Part shown: piece after piece, positions 9,403 through 17,444 of the stretch | How positions within the stretch are numbered: position 1 is the first letter of the stretch | How the letters are laid out: each line of letters begins with the position of its first letter | Source: a virus | Direction: 5' to 3' (one strand) | Virus record (IMG/VR): IMGVR_UViG_3300035698_015234 | Coordinates: 1 to 44,457 of that record | DNA: 44,457 nucleotides | Program-made: the position numbers and the translations under genes | Notes under the pieces: generated by a model | Seen by the model: only the letters and a program-made list of their open reading frames with translations | Databases searched by the model: none | What the model was told of the DNA's origin: nothing

Positions 9403-9711
9403 TTAGCCCCTTATCTTAATATCATTTTTTTTTGCTATATTCTTCGCTAAAGATAAAATTTTATTCACAATTGCATCCATAGCATCATGATCGGAAATAC
9501 CCACTTCTATCTTCATTTCTTCCTTGTTGTCTTCCCGATTTATAAAAGTTTCCAAATCTTCATTTTTTCTTATCGTATTTAAAAACCTACTGACATCAGA
9601 ATGAATCAAATTCATCTTCCCATCTTCGGTTGTAGGAGAACGGAGAAAGGTCATCTCTGTTCGTATCACAGTTTTGGCCAGTTTAAGTAATTCTGTAGCT
9701 ACCTTTTTCAT
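9403..9711 (-). CDS. Small protein with the N-terminal AKELxKIAK-type helix
   Basis: 102 residues from the ATG at 9711, chosen because it brings the motif MKKVATELLKLAKTVIR to the N-terminus as in its relatives; the upstream gene stops two bases earlier. The rest is a charged domain (LETFINREDNKEEMKIEVG) ending with another helix (DAIVNKILSLAKNIAKK). The N-terminal helix is shared with many proteins of this window (see the findings). Placed among head-tail joining genes. Function unknown. Confidence 0.6.
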   Translation of the reverse strand: MKKVATELLKLAKTVIRTEMTFLRSPTTEDGKMNLIHSDVSRFLNTIRKNEDLETFINREDNKEEMKIEVGISDHDAMDAIVNKILSLAKNIAKKNDIKIRG

Positions 9712-9712
9712 T

Positions 9713-10198
9713 TTAAAAATCCTGTTCAGGTATACTAGCTGGCTGGAAATTAGGTGCAATTGTTCGAGAAAGTTGACTCTTTCTTTCTTGTCCAGGAATC
9801 CTATGACTATACCTTTTTAACGCATAAATTTGCTTTTTGGCATCATCAACATATGCTGTTGCTTGATCTGTTATATTTTGTGCTAATCCTTGAAACTCAT
9901 TAAGTAAGATAAGTCCAGCAACCCAATACCTTGAACATCTACGCACATCACCTGGGAAAACCCTTTTCGTTGTACCATCTGGTTGAATATAATTCATTGC
10001 CCGTAATGGCGTATGATACAGTTCCATTAAAATTGCATCTATTTCCCTGTCCGTTGTTTCTTGGTAATGATTGACCATTGGTTGTGTAACCTTTGCCATC
10101 TTGCCTTCACCAATATCAATAACATGCAAAACTTCTTGTATTTCAACCCAAGTGCCACTATAATATTCTTCTCCAGTAATTGGTGATATGTCAGCCAT
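9713..10198 (-). CDS. Head-tail connector-like protein
   Basis: 161 residues with SD TAGGAGA. The sequence is helical, with TTDREIDAILMELYHTPL followed by a helix containing RRCSRYWVAGLILLNEF. Head-tail connector and adaptor proteins of the gp6/gp36 type show the same layout: membership of tandem small helices, Asp/Glu-rich start, then Arg and Trp-rich helices. The position before the terminator-like gene supports this. Identity as an adaptor is inferred, not proven. Confidence 0.45.
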   Translation of the reverse strand: MADISPITGEEYYSGTWVEIQEVLHVIDIGEGKMAKVTQPMVNHYQETTDREIDAILMELYHTPLRAMNYIQPDGTTKRVFPGDVRRCSRYWVAGLILLNEFQGLAQNITDQATAYVDDAKKQIYALKRYSHRIPGQERKSQLSRTIAPNFQPASIPEQDF

Positions 10199-10208
10199 AA
10201 CTTATCTC

Positions 10209-10502
10209 CTATTTTACCCTTCTAGCTGTCTTAATTCCCAATACGCCTTCAGCTATCTTATCAACCTTAATATGCATATTCCCATTTTTTAATCTGCGAG
10301 CAATCTTGTTTCCATTTTTTCCACATCGTATTACAACTTCATAATCTGAAGCAGAAGATTGATGTTTTCCATCTGTTACTACAAATCCCTCTTTCATCAC
10401 TTTAGCTACTTCTTTACGAACAGCCATAATGAGTCCAGCAGATGAAATTAATCGTCCAATCTCTTTAATCTCACTACATATGTCTGCCGATTGTTTATTC
10501 AT
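10209..10502 (-). CDS. Small basic protein of the head-tail joining block
   Basis: 97 residues, basic (pI clearly high), with a helical first half (EIKEIGRLISSAGLIMAV) and a strand-rich second half (VVIRCGKNGNKIARRLKNG). SD AAAGGTG. It lies between a decoration-like protein and the connector-like protein. Size and place resemble HK97 gp10-like joining proteins, but no motif confirms this. Confidence 0.5.
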   Translation of the reverse strand: MNKQSADICSEIKEIGRLISSAGLIMAVRKEVAKVMKEGFVVTDGKHQSSASDYEVVIRCGKNGNKIARRLKNGNMHIKVDKIAEGVLGIKTARRVK

Positions 10503-10511
10503 ATTTCACCT

Positions 10512-10883
10512 TTATGTATCATAAATAATATAGAACAAGTTTGCTGTTGCTGTGTCTGCTCTTGCATATGGAGTCGCCACAGCAAGTCTTCCCATTTGAA
10601 CTTCTCCAGGTAATAATTTCAATAATGGATAAAATGTTGCACCAACATAACTTCCAATTTCAATAAAATTAGTAGTATCCATATTGATAAACACCGACCA
10701 ACCTGGTGCCGCTACACTACCAAGATCAAGTGCCGCACCACCAGCAGCAATCACGATATTCTGCACATTTCTCACCAACACCGCCGCCGCTTGATCAGCC
10801 GTTAATGAGCCACTCGCATAAGTATCAATTAAAGTTCCATTTCTTAAATAAATGGTTGTCGTATAAGTCAATTCGTTTGACAT
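10512..10883 (-). CDS. Small beta-rich virion protein
   Basis: 123 residues, start with AAGGAG. Strands dominate; the segment NFIEIGSYVGATFYPLLKL followed by LPGEVQMGRLA is a pattern common in small phage particle proteins of unknown role (an Ile-Gly turn, a Pro-Leu strand, then a Pro-Gly-Glu turn). Probably a head or fibre-associated structural protein. Confidence 0.5.
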   Translation of the reverse strand: MSNELTYTTTIYLRNGTLIDTYASGSLTADQAAAVLVRNVQNIVIAAGGAALDLGSVAAPGWSVFINMDTTNFIEIGSYVGATFYPLLKLLPGEVQMGRLAVATPYARADTATANLFYIIYDT

Positions 10884-10897
10884 AGTTTTTCTCCTTG

Positions 10898-11065
10898 TTA
10901 AAACATACTACTTGGTAATCTTATACCCAAAGCGTGAGCTGCCTTAAATATTGTATTTCTATGCTCTGCTGGGTCCATAGCAAAACCTCTTTCAACACAT
11001 CGCATAAGTTTAGATAGAGCTTCTTGCTGATTACTTTTCAACTCTAAATCCTTTTTTAACTTCAC
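10898..11065 (-). CDS. Small gene remodelled by the neighbouring HNH insertion
   Basis: 55 residues from a GTG at 11065 with AAAGGA four to five bases upstream. Both the start and the SD lie inside the left copy of the 79-bp direct repeat. The product is helical and charged, ending AAHALGIRLPSSMF, and is followed at 10891 by the SD of the next gene. Upstream of the GTG the frame meets a stop within the repeat, so the original N-terminus may have been lost when the HNH gene arrived. Function unknown. Confidence 0.5.
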   Translation of the reverse strand: MKLKKDLELKSNQQEALSKLMRCVERGFAMDPAEHRNTIFKAAHALGIRLPSSMF

Positions 11066-11139
11066 ATAATCCTTTAGCTACTATTTCTTTATCGCATCCA
11101 AATGTAGAACAAATTTTCATAGTCATAAATTACTCATTA
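11061..11139 (-). repeat. 79-bp direct repeat, distal copy
   Basis: Identical over 79 bases to 11947-12025. It duplicates the 14 bases before the HNH gene plus its first 22 codons, and here sits just past the HNH stop codon. This copy encodes only a dead-end 31-residue reading frame of the HNH start. Confidence 0.95.
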
Positions 11140-12012
11140 AGCCCATTTGGCTATATCTTTTATTCTTTCCTCTTGTTCAATTAAATCTTTGTTTGTTTCA
11201 AATCTATGACAATTACGACAAATTATATCGCAACCAGCCACTTCCTTTAAAACAATTTCCTTCGATGCAATTCTCAACAAATCTGATACTTGTGCCGTTT
11301 TATCTTTAGGATTCTTATGATGAAATTCCATCTCTTTTGGATAAAGCCAATCACCACAATAAAAACACTTTTCACCATAAATTTCTCTTATCTCTTTCTT
11401 CATCTTGTCTATTCTTCTACCCTTATCCTTACGCAAATATGTTTCTTCATGAGATTTGGTTATGTCTTGATGTTTGTTTTGATGACACCTCGCACATAAA
11501 AACTCACATCCATCTAATTCTTCAATCAATTTGATATTCGTTGTTAAAGATGAATTATTTAACATAACTGACATAATTTGATCTTTTTTATCTGGATTGG
11601 AATGGTGTGCATCCATCTGATAAATAGAAAATGTTTTACCACATTCCTTACAAATAATTCCTTTCGATAAATACCTTTCTATTATAAATTTTCTATTATT
11701 TTCTTTTATTGCTCTCGTATAATGCATTTGACACATATTTTTTGAAAAATGTCTCTTACCACAACCATCGACACCACAAATATCTCGAAAACCATGTTTC
11801 ATTTTATTCCACTCGCCAGATGCTCGTTTTTCTACAACAAATCTCTGATAATGCTTACCACAAAAACCACGCCGACGAGCACTTTCTAAACAGCCATCAA
11901 TAGAACACTTCTTACCCATTCCCTTTCTGCTTTTTCTATAACAACTTTCACATAATCCTTTAGCTACTATTTCTTTATCGCATCCAAATGTAGAACAAAT
12001 TTTCATAGTCAT
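11137..12012 (-). CDS. Free-standing HNH homing endonuclease with zinc knuckles
   Basis: 291 residues. Three Cys-rich knuckles of the form Cx4Cx8Cx2C/H occupy residues 4-110 (CSTFGCDKE, CSIDGCLES, CGVDGCGKR). Two HNH-type domains follow, each CxxC, then HH with Asn/Pro, then CxxCH (DAHHSNPDKKD with CARCHQNKH; EFHHKNPKDKT with CRNCHRF). Such proteins cut DNA and spread their own gene. It sits between two head-tail structural genes and is flanked by 79-bp direct repeats. Start at 12012 or 12006; no good SD is present, so expression is probably low. Confidence 0.85.
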   Translation of the reverse strand: MTMKICSTFGCDKEIVAKGLCESCYRKSRKGMGKKCSIDGCLESARRRGFCGKHYQRFVVEKRASGEWNKMKHGFRDICGVDGCGKRHFSKNMCQMHYTRAIKENNRKFIIERYLSKGIICKECGKTFSIYQMDAHHSNPDKKDQIMSVMLNNSSLTTNIKLIEELDGCEFLCARCHQNKHQDITKSHEETYLRKDKGRRIDKMKKEIREIYGEKCFYCGDWLYPKEMEFHHKNPKDKTAQVSDLLRIASKEIVLKEVAGCDIICRNCHRFETNKDLIEQEERIKDIAKWA

Positions 12013-12025
12013 AAATTACTCATTA
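11947..12025 (-). repeat. 79-bp direct repeat, proximal copy
   Basis: Perfect match to 11061-11139. It holds the HNH start region, including the first zinc knuckle up to LCE, and begins one base after the last bases following the stop of the upstream structural gene. Together the two copies bound an 886-bp unit. Confidence 0.95.
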
Positions 12026-12029
12026 CAAA

Positions 12030-12827
12030 CTACATATATTTGGTCGGTTTCCATCCATGTAATTTGCCACCAACAAACGGTATTCCATGTGCTCCTCTGC
12101 CACCACCAATACCTCTAATAGATTCAAAATAGAATCGGGTTGGAGGTGCAAGATAATTTCCCGTCTTGAATTTTGGATTTTGTAATGCCGTATTCGCTCT
12201 CTGTTCAGCATTCTGTTTCAATGTAGTCAATTGACTTGCTACATCTCCTCCACCACCTGATTCTAAATCAGCCGGACTAATAGCAAATACTAATCTATAT
12301 CTCCATAAATCATAATCGAGTAAAAGTTTTTCCATACACATAGCAAATGCTATATCAGTTATTACACCTTCCCAAGGTGTTGGAGCACTATCTATCGTAT
12401 AATTTGTTGGTGGTCCCTCAGCCGTCATATTGACAATAGACATAGCAGATGTAAGTAAACCTTCCAATACAGGAGGTGGAAAATAATCAAATATATAAGT
12501 TCCTTCTAATACATCTCGTGCTCTTTGATCTAATCCTATATCAATTGGATTTGCTTGATATGTTCCATTCACATAATCAATGTTCGTTATAGCAGTAGGA
12601 ACAAGTACCGTTTCATTCTTTCTAATGATAAGTGGAGCTGCTTGTAACCAATTACCAAATGTTGTTCCCCAATTTATCTTATCCGGCAATAAACGTGACG
12701 GTTCATCATAAATATGAATCATCCTAAAAGACATAAGCCTTGGTGTCAGTAATTCATCAATAAAATGAGTAAAACCTGCTGTACTACCTTGATCCAAAGG
12801 AATAAATGTACCAGGGAACACTGCCAT
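12030..12827 (-). CDS. Virion structural protein, unassigned
   Basis: 265 residues, SD AAAAGGAG. Sequence features are a helical start (FTHFIDELLTPRLMSF), a Pro-rich centre (FDYFPPPVLEGL), a Gly-rich run (ESGGGGDVAS) and a basic Gly/Arg-rich end (GIGGGRGAHG). No catalytic motif. It precedes the HNH insertion and the connector block, so a head-completion or neck role is plausible. No family recognised. Confidence 0.5.
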   Translation of the reverse strand: MAVFPGTFIPLDQGSTAGFTHFIDELLTPRLMSFRMIHIYDEPSRLLPDKINWGTTFGNWLQAAPLIIRKNETVLVPTAITNIDYVNGTYQANPIDIGLDQRARDVLEGTYIFDYFPPPVLEGLLTSAMSIVNMTAEGPPTNYTIDSAPTPWEGVITDIAFAMCMEKLLLDYDLWRYRLVFAISPADLESGGGGDVASQLTTLKQNAEQRANTALQNPKFKTGNYLAPPTRFYFESIRGIGGGRGAHGIPFVGGKLHGWKPTKYM

Positions 12828-12840
12828 AATTTATCTCCTT

Positions 12841-13644
12841 TTAACTCCTAAAATCTACTTCAAATTTCCATTCGCCTTTTTGTCCAGCTTCAGGTTTCAC
12901 AATAGCCAATTTTGTATCACCTACACAAAATGCTGCAAGCGTGATAACAACCGAATTGCCATATTGAAGTGATAATTCCTTCGCTACTTTCAATACTTCA
13001 CTTTGTGTGTCATATCTAGCACTCAATCTTCTATCATTATCAATTGGCTCTCTTCTGTCAAAACCCCATTCTTTTTCAATAATAAACTTTTTTTCAACAG
13101 GACCCTTTTTAATAGGATATTTTTCAACACGTACACGTTTTGCTCTTTTAGGTTCACGAATAATTTTTGAACGACGAACATTCTTCATTGAACCATATCC
13201 ACCACCATAGCCATCTCCCTGTCCTTGATAGTCCTCATCTGTTTTCATAGCATCATCAAGGGCTTCTTTTTCTGTCCAACCCTCACCACGAATAGCTCTG
13301 GTTTCTGTTCCAGCCTTAAAACGATGTCTACTTTTATCACTCATTGGCCCACCCATTGCCATTTTATCCATCCAACGATTAACTTGTTGTATAGCTCTAT
13401 GAACATCTGTTTTATTATCAGCATATTCTTCCCACATCACTTTGCCATTATCAATATCAATTGCCGCAATCCAAAAACGTCCATCTGGTTGTGGTCTGCG
13501 AATAATTGTATATTTCTTCCCATTATAAGAAGTTTCTGCATTGGAAATTTCACTTGGTGTTAATCTTACGGGCTTATTCCGATACTCTGGTGATCGTGCC
13601 ATTATTTCTTTTGCAACCTTTATCAATTCTTGTGCTTCTTTCAT
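12841..13644 (-). CDS. Putative internal head protein with N-terminal AKELxKIAK-type helix
   Basis: 267 residues from the ATG at 13644 (AGGAGA six bases upstream); longer starts lie in the previous gene. It opens MKEAQELIKVAKEIMAR. A strand-rich segment follows (KKYTIIRRPQPDGRFWIAAI), then a Gly/Tyr-rich stretch (QGDGYGGGYGS) and a strongly basic region (RSKIIREPKRAKRVRV). A second motif-like helix occurs near residue 225 (EVLKVAKELSLQYG). The basic middle would suit DNA contact inside the capsid. Function inferred only. Confidence 0.5.
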   Translation of the reverse strand: MKEAQELIKVAKEIMARSPEYRNKPVRLTPSEISNAETSYNGKKYTIIRRPQPDGRFWIAAIDIDNGKVMWEEYADNKTDVHRAIQQVNRWMDKMAMGGPMSDKSRHRFKAGTETRAIRGEGWTEKEALDDAMKTDEDYQGQGDGYGGGYGSMKNVRRSKIIREPKRAKRVRVEKYPIKKGPVEKKFIIEKEWGFDRREPIDNDRRLSARYDTQSEVLKVAKELSLQYGNSVVITLAAFCVGDTKLAIVKPEAGQKGEWKFEVDFRS

Positions 13645-13654
13645 CTTGTTTCTC

Positions 13655-14296
13655 CTAATGTCCCATACCGAAAGGAGTTTCATATTTTGGTTTTCCATCC
13701 CATTTAGATGCATTAGCATAAGAAATACTTACTGAATCACCAGGTCGAACTCTTTTAGTCATTGTCGGTCCCTCAAAATGATTTGGAACAGCAACTACTG
13801 TATCATTATTAAAAGTTTTACTTCCTATCTTTCTGATTTTAACACTCTTTTCACCAATACCTGTTACTTGATAAAAATCAATGTTTGTTTGATCATATCC
13901 CCAAGTTGTATACAAAATATCATCTTCTTTTAAATTGTGTCTGTATTGTGTTCTTTCCTGCCTTCTCTGTTTCATAGTATCTGCATGACTCTTATGACTA
14001 TCAATTGTTTCTTGTATTTTACTATCCAATCTTGATTTATCCCTAAACCGATAATGCCATAAAGGTTTATTAGCTTTGCCACCAAAGGCTATACCATATA
14101 AATCGCCTTTTTCACTTTCATAACTCCAAAATTCTAAATCTAAATCTTTACCTTCTGGAATTGGCTGAAGATTGGGAGCATTTTTAGGAATATAAAAACT
14201 ACGAGGAAAATTCATTCTGCCACTCCATGCCATAACTTCCTTAGCAATTTTTAATTCCCTTGCAATATTTACTAATTCTTTTGCTACAATATTCAT
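13655..14296 (-). CDS. Phage protein with shared N-terminal helix and a WGYDQT domain
   Basis: 213 residues, SD AAAGGAG. The N-terminus MNIVAKELVNIAREL carries the recurring helix, followed by a second half-repeat (KIAKEVMAW). Residues ~125-155 hold DILYTTWGYDQTNIDFYQV and then a KSVKIRKIG strand, a small beta-domain that I recognise as recurrent in large-phage hypothetical proteins but whose role is unknown. Probably a virion-internal protein. Confidence 0.55.
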   Translation of the reverse strand: MNIVAKELVNIARELKIAKEVMAWSGRMNFPRSFYIPKNAPNLQPIPEGKDLDLEFWSYESEKGDLYGIAFGGKANKPLWHYRFRDKSRLDSKIQETIDSHKSHADTMKQRRQERTQYRHNLKEDDILYTTWGYDQTNIDFYQVTGIGEKSVKIRKIGSKTFNNDTVVAVPNHFEGPTMTKRVRPGDSVSISYANASKWDGKPKYETPFGMGH

Positions 14297-14308
14297 TGAC
14301 TTTCTCCT

Positions 14309-14692
14309 TTATCTGATATTATATGATGCAATTCCATCCATAAATTCTTTCAATTTGTATTTCGGACTATATTGTAATAAATATCCAGCCAATCTGTTGG
14401 CTTTGGCTTGAGTGCCCACCCTTACACTCAATTTGGCCGATGTCATAAATTTGGAACCACGATATTGCCCTAAAGAAAATGCAATAGATATTACTTTTAA
14501 TCCCCTGGCTGTTAAATCCTTCGCCATAGCTTCCTGAAGGCTATCCTTTGCCTCCATAGACAGCTTATCCTTCATAACCTTAACCTTTGCCCTTGCCAGC
14601 CAGAACGCCTTACCAAAGGCATCCTGGGGCATTTCTTTGGCTATGTGCCAATCTGCTACTCTCATTACTATACTGCCAAACCTTGAATACAT
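14309..14692 (-). CDS. Small basic protein, unknown
   Basis: 127 residues; SD AAGAGG. Helix-rich and basic, with WLARAKVKVMKDKLSMEAKD and a C-terminal region that contains GTQAKANRLAGYLLQY. It is the first gene after tandem GATATT-class elements. No known domain is recognised. Confidence 0.5.
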   Translation of the reverse strand: MYSRFGSIVMRVADWHIAKEMPQDAFGKAFWLARAKVKVMKDKLSMEAKDSLQEAMAKDLTARGLKVISIAFSLGQYRGSKFMTSAKLSVRVGTQAKANRLAGYLLQYSPKYKLKEFMDGIASYNIR

Positions 14693-14710
14693 TGTTTACC
14701 TCTTAATAAT

Positions 14711-14773
14711 AGGTAAAATATCAAACTTTTATTGACACCCATCAATTAAGGTTGAAATATCAAATAAAAAAGC
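14711..14773 (-). promoter_or_regulatory. Tandem GATATT-class promoter-like elements (copies 2a and 2b)
   Basis: Two elements in the same orientation: TTTGATATTTTACCT at 14711-14728 and TTTGATATTTCAACC at 14750-14764. The proximal one ends 19 bases before the ATG at 14692. The distal one overlaps the T-tail of the terminator at 14766-14795. Promoter function is inferred from the repeated motif. Confidence 0.5.
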
Positions 14774-14795
14774 ATCATCCCTTACAGAATGATGC
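14766..14795 (-). terminator. Rho-independent terminator after the DUF5659-like gene
   Basis: GCATCAT and ATGATGC form a perfect 7-bp stem (14795-14789 with 14778-14772) around a 10-base loop, followed on the minus strand by six T. It lies 33 bases past the stop at 14828. Confidence 0.85.
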
Positions 14796-14827
14796 CCTTT
14801 GTAATTATAAATAATTATGATTAAAGA

Positions 14828-15100
14828 CTATACGAAGCACATACTTTTGAGAGAACGAATATTATCAACAAAACGCCTTGCTTTTACTGTTCCAGTTCCG
14901 CCAAAATAAGTAGCTTTCATCCGTTGCAAATCAGCATCTATTATCTGAAATACAAATACAACCTTTCTTCCGCCCTCATTTTTCTCTACTTCTGTCGTCT
15001 TCAATGGAACATCCAATGAACAAAGATATGCTGAAAAATATATGTCCGATGTACGATAAAGTTTATTCTTTACTTCTGGTATAACTACATTTTCAGTCAT
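14828..15100 (-). CDS. DUF5659-like protein
   Basis: 90 residues from the ATG at 15100 with AGGAGC upstream. The pattern YRTSDIYFSAYLCSLDVPL, then KVVFVFQ, then ATYFGGTGTVKARRF with a final LKS follows the small DUF5659 family found in phages and mobile elements: a Tyr-x-Thr-Ser-Asp start, an Ala-Tyr-Leu helix, a Phe-Val-Phe strand and a closing Leu-Lys-Ser. No activity is known for this family. It stands alone between two terminators, so it is a separate transcription unit or is fed by read-through. Confidence 0.7.
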   Translation of the reverse strand: MTENVVIPEVKNKLYRTSDIYFSAYLCSLDVPLKTTEVEKNEGGRKVVFVFQIIDADLQRMKATYFGGTGTVKARRFVDNIRSLKSMCFV

Positions 15101-15125
15101 AATAAGCTCCTGTTCTTGGATATAA

Positions 15126-15176
15126 GAAAAGGATGGTGAGCATACCATAGATTTGTATGAACACACACACCATCCT
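15126..15176 (-). terminator. Terminator-like cruciform after the zinc-ribbon gene
   Basis: AGGATGGTG (15176-15168 on the minus strand) pairs with CACCATCCT (15138-15130), a perfect 9-bp stem, and the 3' arm is followed by TTTCTTAT. The 29-base loop contains an inner CATAC/GTATG stem. Confidence 0.7.
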
Positions 15177-15182
15177 CATTAG

Positions 15183-15470
15183 TTATGCTTCTTTAACCGA
15201 ACCATCAGTATATTGATAGCCCAATAGTTTCGGTGGTTTTCTACCTTTCATTCTATGGGATGCTCTTTCATTTTTCTTTTTCTGTTGCTCCCCAAAACTT
15301 GAAGATATAGAAGTATGACCATCAATTTTAACAGAAATACTCATACCTTCATATATACGCTTACCTGTTCCACCACAAGTAGAACAAGGCACAGTTCTGG
15401 TAGCTTTACCAATAGGGAACTCAACCTCGAACCGTTTTTTGCATTTTTGGCATTCATATCCGAAAAGCAT
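15183..15470 (-). CDS. FmdB-type zinc-ribbon protein
   Basis: 95 residues, SD GGGAGA. The start FGYECQKCKKRFEVEF and the pair CSTCGG (residues ~29-34) form a CxxC...CxxC zinc ribbon of the FmdB/CxxC_CxxC_SSSS type, small proteins thought to bind nucleic acid or protein partners. The C-terminal half is basic and Ser/Lys-rich. Many proteins of this phage carry zinc ribbons, so this may be part of a wider theme. Confidence 0.7.
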   Translation of the reverse strand: MLFGYECQKCKKRFEVEFPIGKATRTVPCSTCGGTGKRIYEGMSISVKIDGHTSISSSFGEQQKKKNERASHRMKGRKPPKLLGYQYTDGSVKEA

Positions 15471-15482
15471 AAGAATTCTCCC

Positions 15483-16400
15483 TTATTTGTTTTCTATAGT
15501 TGCTTTTGCTTTCGGCGGTCTGCCTCTTTTAGGCTTAATGGCTTTTGATTCCAATGCAGATATCTTCGCCTTTAATGCCTTTATCTCGTTTTCCTTGGAA
15601 GCATCAGAATCATTATCTCCCATTTCAATACCAACCAATGCTTCTGCTACTGGTGCAGGTTTAGCAACAACTTTATTTCCTGTTGCATTTTCAGAAGGAA
15701 CTTCAATACCAGAAGCTGCCCGGCGAGTTTCAATTTCTTTCTTGCGAGCATCAGACTGTAATCTTGCTTCTTCTGCTTTGGTATCTACTGTTTCTCTTGA
15801 AGGGAACTGTTGCCCAGCATTTAAAGGTGTCGATGTTCTGCTTACACCAGTTCCAAGACTATCATCTTTAATTATCGGCATATCAGGCTTTGCCCCTATT
15901 TTCAACCGAACTCTCTCTGACATTGAGTTAATATCGGTTTTATCTTTAAGACTAGCCAAACGTTCTTGAACAGTTTCATCACCACGAATGATAGGCATAC
16001 CTTCTACCTTTACCTTGTTTCGTGCAGCTTCTTTAACCTCATTATTACGCTTTGATATTTGCGTACTCTTAATATCAATAGGTTCTGTTAAATCAGAATC
16101 CGACCTAACAACCTGCATGTGTTCCCCAGGACGAGGTTTAACCACTTTCTGAATAACAGGTCTGGAACCACGAATCTCTGCCAGAAATTCCTCAGAAAAC
16201 GGAACAATCCAAGGATTGTCAGGGTTCTTTGAGGATTGATTCTTCAGAATATCTAGGTCCCGTGTGTCATCAAACTTTCTTCCATCAACAATAATTACCT
16301 TGTTGACTTCATCATGTTCAATAACGGCTCCTGCTCCGAAGGTTTCCTTGATGTGACCGAAATGCAGACTCTTAACTGTTAGAATGAACTTCTCACTCAT
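15483..16400 (-). CDS. Uncharacterised phage protein with AT-hook-like C-terminus
   Basis: 305 residues, SD GAGGAGG. The N-terminal ~55 residues form a compact beta segment (AGAVIEHDEVNKVIIVDGRKF). The rest is charged and low in aromatics, likely disordered, and it ends with a coiled-coil stretch (ENEIKALKAKISALESK) followed by KPKRGRPPKAK, an AT-hook-like GRPPK core that could touch the minor groove. Expression seems strong from the SD. Role unknown. Confidence 0.55.
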   Translation of the reverse strand: MSEKFILTVKSLHFGHIKETFGAGAVIEHDEVNKVIIVDGRKFDDTRDLDILKNQSSKNPDNPWIVPFSEEFLAEIRGSRPVIQKVVKPRPGEHMQVVRSDSDLTEPIDIKSTQISKRNNEVKEAARNKVKVEGMPIIRGDETVQERLASLKDKTDINSMSERVRLKIGAKPDMPIIKDDSLGTGVSRTSTPLNAGQQFPSRETVDTKAEEARLQSDARKKEIETRRAASGIEVPSENATGNKVVAKPAPVAEALVGIEMGDNDSDASKENEIKALKAKISALESKAIKPKRGRPPKAKATIENK

Positions 16401-16496
16401 AACTACCTCCTCTATATGTTTTCTTATATTTTCCAGCTTTCGTTATAAAAGCCAGTTTTCTTATCCCTTCACAGCACAATTACTGGAAGGAAATTG

Positions 16497-16757
16497 TTAA
16501 ATAGACCTTGATAATCTTTCTTCCCATCTCATCGCTTCTTCAAGACTATGAAGTGTTTTTCTAAGATTAGTTTCCACTACACTCCACCACTTCATCATAT
16601 CTCTATCCAGATTACTTTTTTTCAGATTATTAATTATATTCAATGCGTTTTTTAAATCTTCTGTTACACTATAGGCTTCCTCAAGATCAATAGCATAACT
16701 GCTGTTAATTTCTTTTGCTATCTTTACCAATTCTTTTACTACAGCTATTCTATTCAT
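16497..16757 (-). CDS. Small protein with N-terminal KELVKIAK helix
   Basis: 86 residues; the ATG at 16757 overlaps the upstream TGA (ATGA), so translation is coupled. It begins MNRIAVVKELVKIAKEIN, the recurring helix, and the rest is helical (DLKNALNIINNLKKSNLD), ending LEEAMRWEERLSRS. About 85 residues is typical for the smallest members of this set. Function unknown. Confidence 0.6.
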   Translation of the reverse strand: MNRIAVVKELVKIAKEINSSYAIDLEEAYSVTEDLKNALNIINNLKKSNLDRDMMKWWSVVETNLRKTLHSLEEAMRWEERLSRSI

Positions 16758-16963
16758 AGTTGTTCTTCTACCCATTTTTCAGCATCATTAATCTTTCCAT
16801 CCTTAGCATACCATTCTTTCACAAGTCCTTGAGCTTTTCCCAATGGTATCTTATTATTAATCTGATACACTACCCATGCCATTTCATCCTCAGACATCTG
16901 TTTATGAAATTGCTTTAAAACCGATAATGTTTTTTTGGCAAATTCTTTATTCATAATAGCCAT
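16754..16963 (-). CDS. Small helical protein, unknown
   Basis: 69 residues from the ATG at 16963 (or 66 from 16954). A longer frame to 17023 is rejected because its first 20 codons run through a hairpin that follows the upstream gene. The product is helical and contains KKTLSVLKQFHKQMSEDEMA; it ends in an acidic stretch and overlaps the next gene by ATGA. No SD is obvious. Unknown function. Confidence 0.5.
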   Translation of the reverse strand: MAIMNKEFAKKTLSVLKQFHKQMSEDEMAWVVYQINNKIPLGKAQGLVKEWYAKDGKINDAEKWVEEQL

Positions 16964-16976
16964 TGTATTATCTACA

Positions 16977-17004
16977 GGTCGCACCCCATGTAAGAGATGC
17001 GACC
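16977..17004 (-). promoter_or_regulatory. Intergenic hairpin
   Basis: GGTCGCA and TGCGACC form a perfect 7-bp stem around a 14-base loop between the stop at 17031 and the start at 16963. There is no T-run, so it is more likely an mRNA-stability or attenuation element than a full terminator. Confidence 0.5.
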
Positions 17005-17030
17005 CATAATCCATCACCGTCACGGAAACT

Positions 17031-17444
17031 TTACGGAATGCTTACAAGCGAACCAGAAACACTTCCAAATAACGCTCCAGTACCATATCTAAGGCTTCCT
17101 GAAACGCCAATAAGAGTATCAACTCCAGCGGCTTCAAAGTCCGTAATAGGAATCTTCTTAAAATCCCTTCCAACAAGCGATAGCAATTCTACCAACACAT
17201 GAGCTGGTTGCTGATCAAGATCGCATTGATAGTCGGTATCTCCTGGGGACTGAACAGCTTTGCGTTGAAAGGCATCTTTCAACCAAGGTCTTGTTCCTGC
17301 TTGCGTCATAGGGTCCCACATAGCTTTTAGAAATACCTTCAAGAACGCAAGATAGGCTCCAGTAGGCATTGTCTGTCTCGAATTACGAGCTATGTTGTTT
17401 GTCCATCTACTATACTGCCATGCTGATTTTGTTCCAAATGGCAT
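17031..17444 (-). CDS. Small protein, unknown, possibly virion-associated
   Basis: 137 residues from the ATG at 17444 with AGGAGGG seven bases upstream, one of the strongest SDs in the region. It has an aromatic, basic start (TKSAWQYSRWTNNIARNSRQ), a middle with WDPMTQAGTRPWLKDAFQ and a Gly/Ser-rich end (GSLRYGTGALFGSVSG). The strong SD and a following hairpin suggest an abundant product, probably structural. Confidence 0.5.
   Translation of the reverse strand: MPFGTKSAWQYSRWTNNIARNSRQTMPTGAYLAFLKVFLKAMWDPMTQAGTRPWLKDAFQRKAVQSPGDTDYQCDLDQQPAHVLVELLSLVGRDFKKIPITDFEAAGVDTLIGVSGSLRYGTGALFGSVSGSLVSIP

Noticed and set aside
16964-17023. Longer N-terminus for the 69-residue gene
   Set aside because: The extension would translate the hairpin that follows the previous gene and has no SD.
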